This document shows positions 8,694 to 18,812 of a stretch of 64,000 nucleotides of DNA, in pieces. Source of the stretch: Kalmanozyma brasiliensis GHG001 (lineage: Eukaryota; Basidiomycota; Ustilaginomycetes; Ustilaginales). Both the position numbers and the translations under genes were made by a program. Each line of letters begins with the position of its first letter. Position 1 is the stretch's first letter. The DNA is taken from contig NW_015961951.1 of the NCBI RefSeq assembly GCF_000497045.1, positions 1 to 64,000 of the forward strand, read 5' to 3'. A model generated the notes under the pieces. The model searched no databases and was not told the origin of the DNA. It worked only from the letters and a program-made list of their open reading frames with translations.

Positions 8694-10624
8694 GGCCGTC
8701 GTGCGCGCGGTGGCTGAATCAAAGCAATGTCTGGTAGATGTACTGATTCTGGACTCTGCGTGATCTCTGCAGATGGACGCTTCCTCGTTGCTCTGCTACG
8801 TACGCGGTGTCGAGATGGGGCAAACGCGGTCGAATGAGTGGCTTTCCGTTGCGAAGACTGCTTTCGGTCGAGCAAGATGTAGTGAAAGACGCTCGGCGCC
8901 TTTGGCAGCCTTTAAGACCCGGGACTGATGGATGAAGCACAGCCTGTCTGTGCACGTGGCCTCGAGGTGTCGAGTGACTGCGGTCGGAGAGGATGGTGCT
9001 GGAAGCTGGAACGAGTGCTGATGTGGTTTGTGCCTCGCCTCCTTCAAAAAATGGTGATGGTCGGAGAGAGTGTCGAGGATGGTGATGATGAGGACAACGC
9101 GATAAGTTGCGACTCGCAGTGGAAAAGTGCAAAGCGTGCTGGACTGAGCCTTTTGGCACACGGGACAGCTCACGAGGAAGGAAGGCGACAAGGCAGGGTT
9201 GGAGAGAGAGAAAGGACAGCCGAGCGAGATAGAGCGCACACTGTGCTGTGCTGCGCCCGGATGAACCAGCAGAAAGTGACACACACGCCGCCGATTTCCC
9301 TTTTTCCCTCTTTTTTCTTTTTCTTTTCTTTTCTCTTCGAGGAGGGTGCACTGTGGCAGCGAAACGTGGCTCAGAAGGAGAGGAAAGCGAGCAACCACTC
9401 GTTGCGGTGAGGATTTGTCACTTTAAATTCAAGTCTCGCAATTGAACCATTACAAAGCGTGTGGGGAACTTAAAGCACCATTGGGCTGCTGGTGCAGTAC
9501 GTCGAGGCTATGCTTGCTCTTCGACGTCGTCGCTCGAGATCGCCTTCGACCGTCGAAAGAAGCTGAAGCAGACAAGCTTGACATGCATGAGCCTCGCCGT
9601 CGAGTTCCACATCGACGCAGAGCGGATCTTTAGAGCCATGTTCGACACAGGTCTGGGTGGAAGAAGTGGGCGAGGAGGTGTGCCATTCGGCTGGTCGCTG
9701 CAAGGTTGCATCGCGTGTCGCTTGAGACAGCACTCGACGGCAGCGAAATGCGTGTCGAAACAATGAGAGAGCCATACAATTTGACTGGGAAGCCCGCAAG
9801 CCTGCAGATGAGATGCAGTAAGCCATCAGGCGACGTGCTGCATTTCGCTCAGGTTGACCAAGCGATTCTGCCCACGATTGAGGTTGCTACGAGACGTTGC
9901 GACGAGACTCGACCGACGCCAGCCAGGCGCAGCAGATAACAGGCTGTGCTCGCAATCTGTGACTTCGGAACGCCTTCCCGGACGTGCAGAGAACGAGCAA
10001 GCAAGCGGAAAGGGCCCAGTATCGAGCAGGGCGTCGCTTCCTCGCCTTCGAAACTTTGGGGTAAGGAGGACCCTGAGGCTAGCGGAGAAATCTCTGTCCA
10101 TTCGAGGCTTGCGAAGCGGCAGGGCAAAATGTTGGGCGCTGGCTCGCTCGCGTGTTTTTCCTTTTTGCGAGAGTCGCATTCTTGACCCGGCCTAACAAAC
10201 CGAGGTTGCTCCTTTTTCCCTAAATCAGACAGCCACCACGACGACCACCATTGCTGCATGAGGAACGCCAACTCCGGAGTTCAACCGAGGGTGCTCCACC
10301 ATCCTGGTCGACGCCTCCTTGTCTCGCCACGTCTTATCTTTGGAGACTATTCGGAGACTAACAGCGCGTGGGCTGCCTTGCAGCGTGGCGTATCCGCGTA
10401 CAGCCCGCATCGTTTTGCCGGACGGTTGCTTTTGGATGGAGTAGGCCGTTGCTCGGCACAGTGCGGCAGACAAAGATTCGGTCTGGATCGAGACAGGGAC
10501 GGATGAAATTGAGCAACAATGCGACCAGTAACATGAGAAAGACCTACAGATACAAGAGAGATTGGTATGAAGTGGTACAGGACAGCCAAGCGATGACGAC
10601 AAGAAAAGACCACACGCCCCCGAC
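8694..10624. other. Intergenic 1.9 kb: Mga2-like upstream region and MCM5 3' flank
   Basis: No supported gene. The part next to 8694 should hold the promoter and 5' untranslated region of the Mga2-like gene, including a 44-base pyrimidine tract at 9295-9338. Open frames of up to about 210 codons on the minus strand (8719-9398) are low-complexity and overlap one another in different frames, so I treat them as chance, though short upstream frames in a long leader are possible. Confidence 0.5.
9295..9338 (+). repeat. 44-base pure pyrimidine tract
   Basis: Only C and T occur from 9295 to 9338, mostly T-runs broken by single C. It is about 600-650 bp upstream of the Mga2-like start; relative to that gene the coding strand carries purines. 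Such tracts often mark nucleosome-poor promoter regions. Confidence 0.6.
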
Positions 10625-12823
10625 TCAGACACCAGTACGTGTCAGAGCCTTGCGCTGGTTCGAGAAACGAATCACATCACGCTTCTCGAGGATGAACAGC
10701 GTCCTCTCGAGCGCGTGGTTGGTGTAGCCCTGGCTCTCGACAAACTCGTGGCGCAGCTTGGCATAGCTCGTGCTCCAGCCGATGGGCAGACGTCGACGGA
10801 TCTCGCGTTCCAGCTTCTGGCACTCTTCAGCGAGCTCGCCGCGCGTCATGCCTTCCACGTTGCCCGCCTGCACCGCGTCCATGGTCGACGAGCGAAACAG
10901 ACGCATCGCCTCGTCCACGTGCTCCTCGCCCACCGTCGGCGAGAGCGTCACCTTGGCCAGAGACTCCGAAATTCGAATGATGGCTTCCAGCTGACGCACC
11001 GTGATGGGGATCGACGAGCGCTCGTCATTGTCGCGCTCCACCTGCGCCACCTGCTTGCGCAGCGCCACAAAGTGCGACGAGAGCTTCTCGGCCGCCTCGG
11101 TCGACAGACGCGGTGCGCACCGCGCCTTGGTGAACGAGATGTAGCGCTTCATCTGCTCAATGTCAAACTCGCCCGTCGCCGCGGCGTCGTTGGCACGGTT
11201 CATGTGGATGTTCATGACGTGCTTGGCCATGGTGCGGTCGCGCTGCTCGTTGTGCTCGTCCTTGACGATAAAGATCATGTCGAATCGCGACAATACTGTC
11301 GTCTGGAAGTCGATGTTCTCGCCGGGCGACTTCATGTCGTCGTAGCGACCAAAGATCGGGTTGGCTGCCGCCAGCACCGAAGTACGCGTGTTGAGGATGG
11401 TGGTGATGCCCGCTTTGGCGATCGAGATGGTCTGCTGCTCCATCGATTCGTGAATGGCCACACGGTCCTCGTCACGCATCTTGTCGAACTCGTCGATACA
11501 CACCACACCGCCGTCGGCCAGCACCATGGCACCGCCTTCAAGGTAGAACTCGCGCGTCTGCGCATCGCGCTGCACCGAGGCGGTCAAACCAGCAGCTGAC
11601 GAGCCCTTGCCCGAGGTGTAGACAGCAATCGGTGAGACCTTTTCCACGAACTTGAGCAGCTGCGACTTGGCAGTTCCGGGGTCACCGAGCATGAGCACGT
11701 TGATGTCGCCACGCAATCGCATCCCGTCGGGCAGCACCTTTTTCGATCCGCCGAAAAGTAGACAGGCGATCGCCTTCTTGATGTCCTGGTTGCCAAAGAT
11801 ACTTGGCGCGATGCTTGCCGAAAACTTTTCGTAGAGATCTCTTGTCCTTGAGAGACGAGCAAACTCCTCTTCCTCCTCGGCGGAGAACATGCGGGCCATG
11901 CCGCGTCCACCTGCGCCTTCTGCGTCGATTTCCAGACCCACGACCCGCAGGTAAGGTGTGCGCAGCGCAATGGCACCTGCCTTGGAGCCGCCTTTGCCAC
12001 CCTTGGTGCTGTTGAAGGTCGAGTAGATACCGGTTGCGATGATGCGCGATCCGGGCACGACACGACCGCAGAGCGCACGGTCGACCGACATGAGCATGTG
12101 ACGGGGCAGCTCTCCGACGGGCACCATGTCCGGTGCCTCCTGCAGCTTGACGGTCTGGTTGTCGACGAAGCGGCACTTGTCGTGGAGGATGACAAAAGGA
12201 TCTGTGGAGCATCGAGGTGATGTGGGGTCCATCTTGGCCGAGTCGCAGTATCGTGGCAAGGTGAAGCCGCCAAAGCCAGAGACGACGGGGAGAGGCTTGG
12301 TGGTGCGGCAGTCTCGGCACATGATCTGCAGGTGTGTTGCGCGTGAAGAGAGGGTGGTGGTGCCAATGACGATACCGGGAACTCGAACAAGGTGCGAGAT
12401 GCTATCGGCATGCAAGTCGCGCATAGGCGTGAGGTTGGCATGACTACGGAGGGTCACCTGGCAGTCAGGTGCCTCTGGACGTTGCTCATCACGGGTGACG
12501 ACTGGATGCAAGATCGCTCGTGCCGCTCGCTTGACAGCTGACTCGAAAAGGGGAAGGATGTCGGAGGGGTTGTCGCGCAGTGCTTGTGCGAGATCGTTGC
12601 TCCAGAGCTGCACGTGTTCGAGCTGGACCTCGAGGACGTATTGCTTGGCGAGGAGGTTAGCACGGAGACGATCACGGTAGATGTAGTCGCTGCCTGTGCG
12701 GAACGTCTGAACAAAGTTGAAGAGCGTCTGCTCGGTCTGCGCAGGGGCATCAGGAGCGCGAGATGCTTCTGAGCCAGGCAGAGCCTGAGCGGAATAGACA
12801 CGACCCGAGTCGAAGCCCGACAT
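10625..12823 (-). CDS. MCM5: DNA replication licensing factor MCM5
   Basis: A 732-residue MCM subunit. The N-terminal domain contains a zinc-binding region (Cys169-x2-Cys172, then Cys193 and Cys205). The AAA+ core has Walker A GDPGTAKS (380-387), Walker B with CIDEFD (442-447) and the arginine-finger SRF motif (512-514). The start (MSGFDSGRVY) and overall length match MCM5 rather than other MCM paralogs. MCM5 is part of the MCM2-7 ring loaded at origins in G1, which becomes the core of the CMG helicase. The frame is uninterrupted, with no intron. An ACGCGT element lies about 400 bp upstream. The long plus-strand frame across 10715-11599 is a shadow of this gene. Confidence 0.97.
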   Translation of the reverse strand: MSGFDSGRVYSAQALPGSEASRAPDAPAQTEQTLFNFVQTFRTGSDYIYRDRLRANLLAKQYVLEVQLEHVQLWSNDLAQALRDNPSDILPLFESAVKRAARAILHPVVTRDEQRPEAPDCQVTLRSHANLTPMRDLHADSISHLVRVPGIVIGTTTLSSRATHLQIMCRDCRTTKPLPVVSGFGGFTLPRYCDSAKMDPTSPRCSTDPFVILHDKCRFVDNQTVKLQEAPDMVPVGELPRHMLMSVDRALCGRVVPGSRIIATGIYSTFNSTKGGKGGSKAGAIALRTPYLRVVGLEIDAEGAGGRGMARMFSAEEEEEFARLSRTRDLYEKFSASIAPSIFGNQDIKKAIACLLFGGSKKVLPDGMRLRGDINVLMLGDPGTAKSQLLKFVEKVSPIAVYTSGKGSSAAGLTASVQRDAQTREFYLEGGAMVLADGGVVCIDEFDKMRDEDRVAIHESMEQQTISIAKAGITTILNTRTSVLAAANPIFGRYDDMKSPGENIDFQTTVLSRFDMIFIVKDEHNEQRDRTMAKHVMNIHMNRANDAAATGEFDIEQMKRYISFTKARCAPRLSTEAAEKLSSHFVALRKQVAQVERDNDERSSIPITVRQLEAIIRISESLAKVTLSPTVGEEHVDEAMRLFRSSTMDAVQAGNVEGMTRGELAEECQKLEREIRRRLPIGWSTSYAKLRHEFVESQGYTNHALERTLFILEKRDVIRFSNQRKALTRTGV

Positions 12824-13226
12824 GGTTGGCTGTGTTACTGTGAGGATGTGGTATCGAGCGACGTTCGGGGACCTGTCCTGCTAAGGGATGATTTGTGCCG
12901 ATGGCGGAGCGTGAGAGTGGCCAGTGCTACCGTGATGTGTCTTGTCTATGGCTTCTTGTCAAGATGCGTACTTCGAAGTCGAATGATGAGCAGATAGGAT
13001 ATGGCGATGGAAGATATGGTAAGTGGAGAAGAGGAGTTGTGAGCTCGTTCGATGGCTTCTCTTGGCCTTCTCTTGTCCGTCGATGTCTCTGCTTGCTGCG
13101 CTTCTCGCTGACCCTTTGTTGTTCTGCGAGTGTCTGCGTCTGCTCAGATACTCAGTCGAAACCAACTCGCAGAAGCGCACTCTTCGCATCTGCAATTAAC
13201 ACGAAAGACAAATCTCTCAGACCGCG

Positions 13227-13232
13227 ACGCGT
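13227..13232. promoter_or_regulatory. MluI cell-cycle box (ACGCGT) upstream of MCM5
   Basis: ACGCGT is the core site of the fungal MBF/SBF-type G1/S factor, which controls MCM genes in yeasts. It is about 400 bp upstream of the MCM5 ATG. The hexamer also occurs elsewhere in the window without such context, so this is suggestive only. Confidence 0.3.
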
Positions 13233-13268
13233 TCTCTCATTTACGCCACGAGCATTTTTCGATTCTGC

Positions 13269-13284
13269 CAGAGGCGCGCCTCTG
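13269..13284. repeat. 16-bp perfect palindrome CAGAGGCGCGCCTCTG
   Basis: The two halves match exactly with no spacer, between the MCM5 start and the RasGEF stop. It may be a dimer-binding site or a cruciform-forming element; its function is unknown. Confidence 0.65.
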
Positions 13285-13607
13285 AGACGCGCTGGCCGTG
13301 CGACTGGCCTCGTCTCAAACGCCTGCAACCTCTCGCCCGAAAAATGCTGTCAGTCTCTTTGTATCGGCTTCTGTGTCGACGGTAGACGACTCTCGTTTCA
13401 ACGGCATAGCGTAGTCGTCAGATGTGAGCGACCACAATTCAGGCAAAAGACGCACATCGTCTGGATAAAGGTATATTGATGTGGCATATGTTCACTGAAG
13501 CGTGGAACTGATACAGTGATTGGGTGGGCCGGCTGTGATCCTTCTCTAGAGCCTATCCGGCTCCAGCTGGTCACAGCGGGTATAGTGGATTGCTGCGACC
13601 TAGCCCT

Positions 13608-16600
13608 TCAAGGCTCAATCATATGGCTCAGCCGAGCCAGCAGCTCGCCGGGCAGACATCGCAGCTTCAAGCAACGCACGTAAGCGCCCTTCTCCGCCTC
13701 GAACACGGCCGCGTAGTTCTTGGCCGCGTTCTGGAATGCAGAGATTTGGCGGATCACCTCGGCGACGTTGCGGAACTTGAGCATGTTGACCAGCGGCTCA
13801 AGTTGTACGCCTGGAGGCAGGGGAGCCAAGTCGGCAAATGCGTGAGGGTTCGCAGGGTATAGTCGCACCTTGCCATCGGCGGCCAAAGTGGTGGTGGTGG
13901 CGGCCATCGTCGGCGACGTGGGATCCAAAAGGGTCGGCATCGAATCGTACTGCATCAGGTCCGAGACGAATAGGCCAAAGAAAGGAATGCAGCCTCGCGT
14001 CGGCGCGCTCTGAGCCGCTTCGGTAGCCATAGAGCCTGCGCTCGAGGCACCGGGACCGCTCTCGCCCGCACTGCTCTCGGCCAGCTGCAGCATGGCATTG
14101 CGCAGATGACGGAAGTTGTGACGAGGTCCGACGAACGAGTTGAGGTCTCGCCACATGCGCATCTCGAAGTAGCCGACCCGGCTCCACGTTCGACGCAGCC
14201 TCTGGACCCATGGCGTGCTGAGGCCAAAGATGATCTGCGCCAGCGAGGCAAAGTTGGACTGCAAATAGCACTTCCAGGCTACGCGGATCAGCTTGCAGAT
14301 GACCGCGGCGCGCTCCTCGAGATTGTGCGTGAGAACGATTTCGCTGGCCACCCAGTTCGAGGTGAGATTGAAGCGTGCGACAATGGCTTCGACGGCACGT
14401 TCGTGGTATACTTCGCCTTGACGCTGGGCCTCGAGACGGTCGCGCACACGATCGCGGTAGAACGCCTCCCAGTCAGTCACCTCGGCGCCATAGCGACGTT
14501 CGCGCCATCTCGGGGAAGCTAGCTCGTCCCACGAGACCGATCGCAGCAACTCTGCTTCAATCAAGCACATCTGACGCGCCACCGATTCGGTCCGGTAGGA
14601 CAGCAAGAAGGAGCGATGGGAGGGGAGGGGAGCTGCCAAGCCAGCCTTGGGAGACAAAAGACGACCGGGGACTGGTTGCGGTGTCTTTGTCGGAGACGCA
14701 GCTTGTCTCGAGGCATGGATCGCTGCAGATCGCTGCGCAGGAGTGGCGTCTATCCCAGCGGCGTCAAGCGGCCTAGACGACGAGAAAGCTTCCGCGGAAG
14801 GCTGCTGCGATTCCTCTTGAGGCACTGTAGCCTGGCTACGCTCTTCGTGCTCGCCAGACTCGGATGCAGAGCTGCCGTCTTGCAAATCCAGGAACGAAGC
14901 CTGTGGCCGAATGCGTGGCTGGTGATGGGCCATCGGCTTGGCATGCTTCTGGAGTGACCCGTCCACAGAAAGGTCGCAGGGATGGACAGAGGCGATGGAA
15001 GCGGCATCTTCGACATCGGCAAGTGAACCGCCCGTCAGCGAGGACGACCACGTGCGATCGCCCTGTGAACGCAGAGATGCTTGGCTGCGGCGCGTGACGA
15101 CGCTGTCCTGACTGTCTCCGAGAGCGTCCTTCTTCGCATTGCGCGCCATGGATCGTTGCCACATGCGCTCGACTCGCTTCGCCTTTGCCTTCTGACGATC
15201 TTCGTCGATGATACCCTCGAGTCGAAGCAAAGCCGCTTCGACGCCACCAGGTTCTTCGTCGTCGCTTTCGATGTCGTCGAGTCGGAACCCTTTGACAAGC
15301 TCGTAGCCTTGCAAGGCCTCGTCCGGGTCCAGCATCTCGGACTGCACGGTGGTGATGACGGGCGGTGCTGCCGGCGCAGCCAGGTGCATGGAACCGAGCT
15401 GGCCAGGGAGAAAGAGCGCGCTGTCGACGCTGACCCCGCGAGCGTGACCGTGGCTGAAAGAACCCATCTGGAGGCGATGCGGGGCGCCCGGGTGTCGGAA
15501 CATGGAGGATGCCATCGAATCGACGCTCTCGCGGCCAGACTGGAGCTGCTGATGTGGCTCGAGGTCCTTGATCGTGTTCGCCTGGCGCAGGTCTCTGGCT
15601 CCTGGCAGACGCCTGAGCGCTTTCCTGACGGCAAAGTCATCCTCGTCGCTGGAGAGGTCGATATCGTCAATCTGCACAATTCGTGGGGCGCCATTGCTCA
15701 GGACCGAGTCGCGCGTGGAAGGTCCTCGACGGACTGAAGTTCTCGTCATCGGAGCTGACTCTTGCGAGGATTGCTCGACAGGCATGCGCGACACGGACCT
15801 GAGCGTCTGCTCGCTAGTCGCATGATGGAGGTGGTCCTCGCCCTCTGCTTTGGCTCGAACCAGCGAGCTGAGAGGTTGCATGCGCGTCGAGTCCAGTCTG
15901 AGGGCGTCATGACCGTGCGTCGCAGTCGAGAAGTCCGATCCGGCATGCTCTCGTTGGCCAATACCAATGCCAAGACCGTGCGCGCTCTGGTGGCCATGCG
16001 ATGCGTGCTGATCTGAGAGCACCGTGAGGTCAATGGAGCTGGCTGGGGTCGAGCGGTTGGTGGACGCGCCTGCTAGACTGGGCGTCTCCTCTTGGCCAGT
16101 GCTGTCCTCGGATGCTTGACTGGCCAAGCCTTCCTCTTCTTCGTCTGCCTCTTCCGTCCGCGGGAGCGGCCGCTGCTGGGGAATCCTCGACATACGTGAA
16201 GCTGCCAACGACTGTCGCCTGGCTTGCTCAGCAGCAAAGTACTGCAAAAGACTGTCGAGACCTCCTTTCGCAAAGAGCAGGTCGCTGCACTCCTCTGCTT
16301 CGCTGTCAAGCTCGGGATGACTGTCCATGCCCATTCCTCGAGCTCCAATCGCGCGCTTGAATTTGGAAAGACGACCGACGGTGTGGACGACCGCACGAGA
16401 CCATGCATTGGACGTGTGCGGCAGCGCAAAGGGTGACGAGCTCGCAGCCGGGGCCTGGGATCGCGACTGCTGCAGCGAGGAAGGTGCAAGCGTGTGCCGA
16501 TGCGACACGAGCACAGACTCTGCGGAGGCCTTCTGCGCGGCAGCAAGCATCGCATCCGACGGATCGCCTCGTGCTTCGCCAGATGATCGCTGACTGTGCT

Positions 16601-18812
16601 GAGTCGGAGGCGATCGGATCTGAGGAGAGTCGAGCGAGCTCTGATCTTCGTTGAAGTCGAGATCGACGTCTTCGGTGATGGACGATCCTGACACGGAGCT
16701 TGTCATTCCAACCTCCTTGTCCGACCTGGTGCTCGAAGAAGTGCCGCCGCCTGGATCGGAATCATGGGACGATGAGCCGAAAGTGGAAACGCTGCTAGTC
16801 TTCGTATCGACTACGCGACCGGCATCGTGCAACAGGAGACCGCCCACACCAGACTGAGAATAAGTCTCTTTGAGTCCCCGGACAATCTTACGCAGGCTGT
16901 TGACGATGTTGAGATCTGCGGGTCGTTTTGTGACACGCTCGTCCTTTGCAATGGAGTTGAGCCAGGTGGCGAGACGTTGTCGGAGAGCGCGATCGGGAAG
17001 GAAGTCGAAGTCAAAGTGATGCTGCAGCCAGTGCTTGAGGACAACGTAGGTGCGAACTCGCACGATGCGACGGCGCGCTTCGTCTTCAACTGAACTCGGC
17101 TGCGATACTGCCCACTCAAAGCGGAGTATGAGCAGCTCGAGCAGATCCGCAGGGGTCATGAACTCGCGGTACGTGTAGAAGAAGTCTCGACGCAGATCGA
17201 GGTCGATCTCGGCGGTCAGCTCAGCGACAAGGCGCGCTGCGGAGGCAGCCAGCAGCATGGCTTTGCCTTTGGTCGACGATGCCGCATTTGCAGGCGGGAC
17301 AGATGCAGAGGAATCGTCGTTGGCAGTAGAACGATCGCCAAAAGGCAGAGGGCTCCTACGCTTTCGACGCTTGGTGGTGAATGTGGGTGATTTGTTGGCG
17401 GGCGAGGCATGCTCGGAGCTCTGTTCTTCGTCCGTCTGGCCAAAGCGGTTGCTGACGAGGAAAGTGCCATCATTCTTCTCGCTGCGAACAGCCCAGACAG
17501 CAAATCTTTGATCATCGCCTGGCGCAGCGGATGTAGGTAGTGCCTGTGCTTGCTCGATGAGACTGGCTGGGTGAGCTGACGTGTCGAACTCTGCCTCAGA
17601 ATGGACAGGTGGCGATGCTGGCCCCACGCTGCGCTTTCGTGCCTGCGGATGTCCGTGCTGAGGATGAGACGGCATGAGCGATGGACGCTGGTAGCACTGC
17701 ATGACGTCGAAAATGAGGAACTTGTTGTCGTAGCTGGTTGCACCGGAAGCCTCCTTGCGCAAGAAAGGATGCATGTCGGATGGATAGCACTCGATGTCGA
17801 TTTGGTTGTCCTCTGTGGCGCGAGTGGTGGTGTCGGATGCATTGGACTCGAAGGATTGCGCCTCTCTGAGTTGGTGCAAACGAGGCGAGCGGAAAAGCGA
17901 GTCAGAGCTGAGCTGAGGCAATTGCAGCTGAGGTGGCGGGGATGGATGAAGTGAAGAAGGTCCCAACGATCCGCTTGGGGATCGAGGTGACTGAGCGTCG
18001 GCCTGCGCGTCTGCCCACAACTCGGCTTGTCCGAGTCCAAGAACTGCTCCGAGCACATCGCCTTCCGAGATGTGATCAGTACCGAGGCGATTGGCATAAG
18101 CACCGTTGATAGGCGTGCTGCCGGTACGGGCCATGCTCTCGCCATTGCTGCCGAAAGCGAATGTAGACGAAGAGGCCAACGGCAGAGCTCGAACTGGCAA
18201 ACGAGCATCGCCTGGATAGCGAGTAGCTGATTTCGAAGAGGAGGAGGAAGCCGAAGGTGCCGCAGCGGAGGGCCCAGCACCTGCACCACTCAGCTTGAAG
18301 GAAGCCAAGCCTGCCGACGCTTTGCGACGCAGAACAGGAATCGATCTCGAGTGTTTCAGACTGAGATTGCCCGTCTTGCGGAAGAGTCCGCTAGCGAGGG
18401 TGCCCTTTGGTGCGAGCTGATGTGAATCTGCTGAGTCCAAGGCTGACTGGGAGACGATGGCACCAGAAGAGCTGGAGCGAGGCATCACAGCCATGTCGGC
18501 GGCACCGACTTTGGTAGATGGTGAGGGAACAGGCTGACGCGAGCGGAATCGGAAGATGACACGGCCTGTGTCGAGGAATGCAGCTGTGATGTGAAAGGGC
18601 GTCTCCAAGCCAAAGTCATGGTCGGCGGGATATCCGTTGGCTTCGGCGGTGACAGCATCACGGATGGTCTCCAACAAGCGGAGCGGGATCCCTTGCTGCA
18701 CGGCGAGGATCTTGACTGCGTTCCAGTTGGTCGTTTCGACGTCGAGGCAGGATGACGTACTATCGCCAGGCGCCATCGGTCTTGCTGACGAGCTGGCTAT
18801 CGATGTGCTCAT
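13608..18812 (-). CDS. Ras-type guanine nucleotide exchange factor, 1734 residues
   Basis: A long single-exon protein. A short conserved N-terminal block (about 25-95) is followed by disordered Ser/Ala-rich sequence. The RasGEF_N helical domain lies at about 535-660, followed by about 700 residues of low complexity. The catalytic CDC25-homology RasGEF domain (about 1400-1725) contains the typical stretch with NLEERAAVI, the helix ending in FGLSTPWVQRL, and FFGLFVSDL. RasGEFs load GTP on Ras-family GTPases. The wide separation of the two domains fits fungal Lte1-like exchange factors (mitotic exit) better than Cdc25/Sql2-type Ras activators, but no SH3 or other decisive domain is visible, so the target GTPase is open. 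The minus-strand frame at 17216-18289 is a shadow. Confidence 0.88.
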   Translation of the reverse strand: MSTSIASSSARPMAPGDSTSSCLDVETTNWNAVKILAVQQGIPLRLLETIRDAVTAEANGYPADHDFGLETPFHITAAFLDTGRVIFRFRSRQPVPSPSTKVGAADMAVMPRSSSSGAIVSQSALDSADSHQLAPKGTLASGLFRKTGNLSLKHSRSIPVLRRKASAGLASFKLSGAGAGPSAAAPSASSSSSKSATRYPGDARLPVRALPLASSSTFAFGSNGESMARTGSTPINGAYANRLGTDHISEGDVLGAVLGLGQAELWADAQADAQSPRSPSGSLGPSSLHPSPPPQLQLPQLSSDSLFRSPRLHQLREAQSFESNASDTTTRATEDNQIDIECYPSDMHPFLRKEASGATSYDNKFLIFDVMQCYQRPSLMPSHPQHGHPQARKRSVGPASPPVHSEAEFDTSAHPASLIEQAQALPTSAAPGDDQRFAVWAVRSEKNDGTFLVSNRFGQTDEEQSSEHASPANKSPTFTTKRRKRRSPLPFGDRSTANDDSSASVPPANAASSTKGKAMLLAASAARLVAELTAEIDLDLRRDFFYTYREFMTPADLLELLILRFEWAVSQPSSVEDEARRRIVRVRTYVVLKHWLQHHFDFDFLPDRALRQRLATWLNSIAKDERVTKRPADLNIVNSLRKIVRGLKETYSQSGVGGLLLHDAGRVVDTKTSSVSTFGSSSHDSDPGGGTSSSTRSDKEVGMTSSVSGSSITEDVDLDFNEDQSSLDSPQIRSPPTQHSQRSSGEARGDPSDAMLAAAQKASAESVLVSHRHTLAPSSLQQSRSQAPAASSSPFALPHTSNAWSRAVVHTVGRLSKFKRAIGARGMGMDSHPELDSEAEECSDLLFAKGGLDSLLQYFAAEQARRQSLAASRMSRIPQQRPLPRTEEADEEEEGLASQASEDSTGQEETPSLAGASTNRSTPASSIDLTVLSDQHASHGHQSAHGLGIGIGQREHAGSDFSTATHGHDALRLDSTRMQPLSSLVRAKAEGEDHLHHATSEQTLRSVSRMPVEQSSQESAPMTRTSVRRGPSTRDSVLSNGAPRIVQIDDIDLSSDEDDFAVRKALRRLPGARDLRQANTIKDLEPHQQLQSGRESVDSMASSMFRHPGAPHRLQMGSFSHGHARGVSVDSALFLPGQLGSMHLAAPAAPPVITTVQSEMLDPDEALQGYELVKGFRLDDIESDDEEPGGVEAALLRLEGIIDEDRQKAKAKRVERMWQRSMARNAKKDALGDSQDSVVTRRSQASLRSQGDRTWSSSLTGGSLADVEDAASIASVHPCDLSVDGSLQKHAKPMAHHQPRIRPQASFLDLQDGSSASESGEHEERSQATVPQEESQQPSAEAFSSSRPLDAAGIDATPAQRSAAIHASRQAASPTKTPQPVPGRLLSPKAGLAAPLPSHRSFLLSYRTESVARQMCLIEAELLRSVSWDELASPRWRERRYGAEVTDWEAFYRDRVRDRLEAQRQGEVYHERAVEAIVARFNLTSNWVASEIVLTHNLEERAAVICKLIRVAWKCYLQSNFASLAQIIFGLSTPWVQRLRRTWSRVGYFEMRMWRDLNSFVGPRHNFRHLRNAMLQLAESSAGESGPGASSAGSMATEAAQSAPTRGCIPFFGLFVSDLMQYDSMPTLLDPTSPTMAATTTTLAADGKVRLYPANPHAFADLAPLPPGVQLEPLVNMLKFRNVAEVIRQISAFQNAAKNYAAVFEAEKGAYVRCLKLRCLPGELLARLSHMIEP

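Larger units (their letters stand above)
12824..13607. other. Intergenic 0.8 kb: MCM5 promoter and RasGEF 3' flank
   Basis: No gene seen. It holds an ACGCGT box at 13227 and a 16-bp perfect palindrome at 13269. The plus-strand frame at 12895-13479 is not protein-like. Confidence 0.5.

Noticed and set aside
8719..9398. Minus-strand frames of 200-210 codons upstream of the Mga2-like gene
   Set aside because: Two frames overlap each other, the composition is low-complexity (Ser/Arg/His), and there is no domain; more likely leader sequence.
10715..11599. 294-codon plus-strand open frame
   Set aside because: Antisense shadow of the conserved MCM5 AAA+ core.
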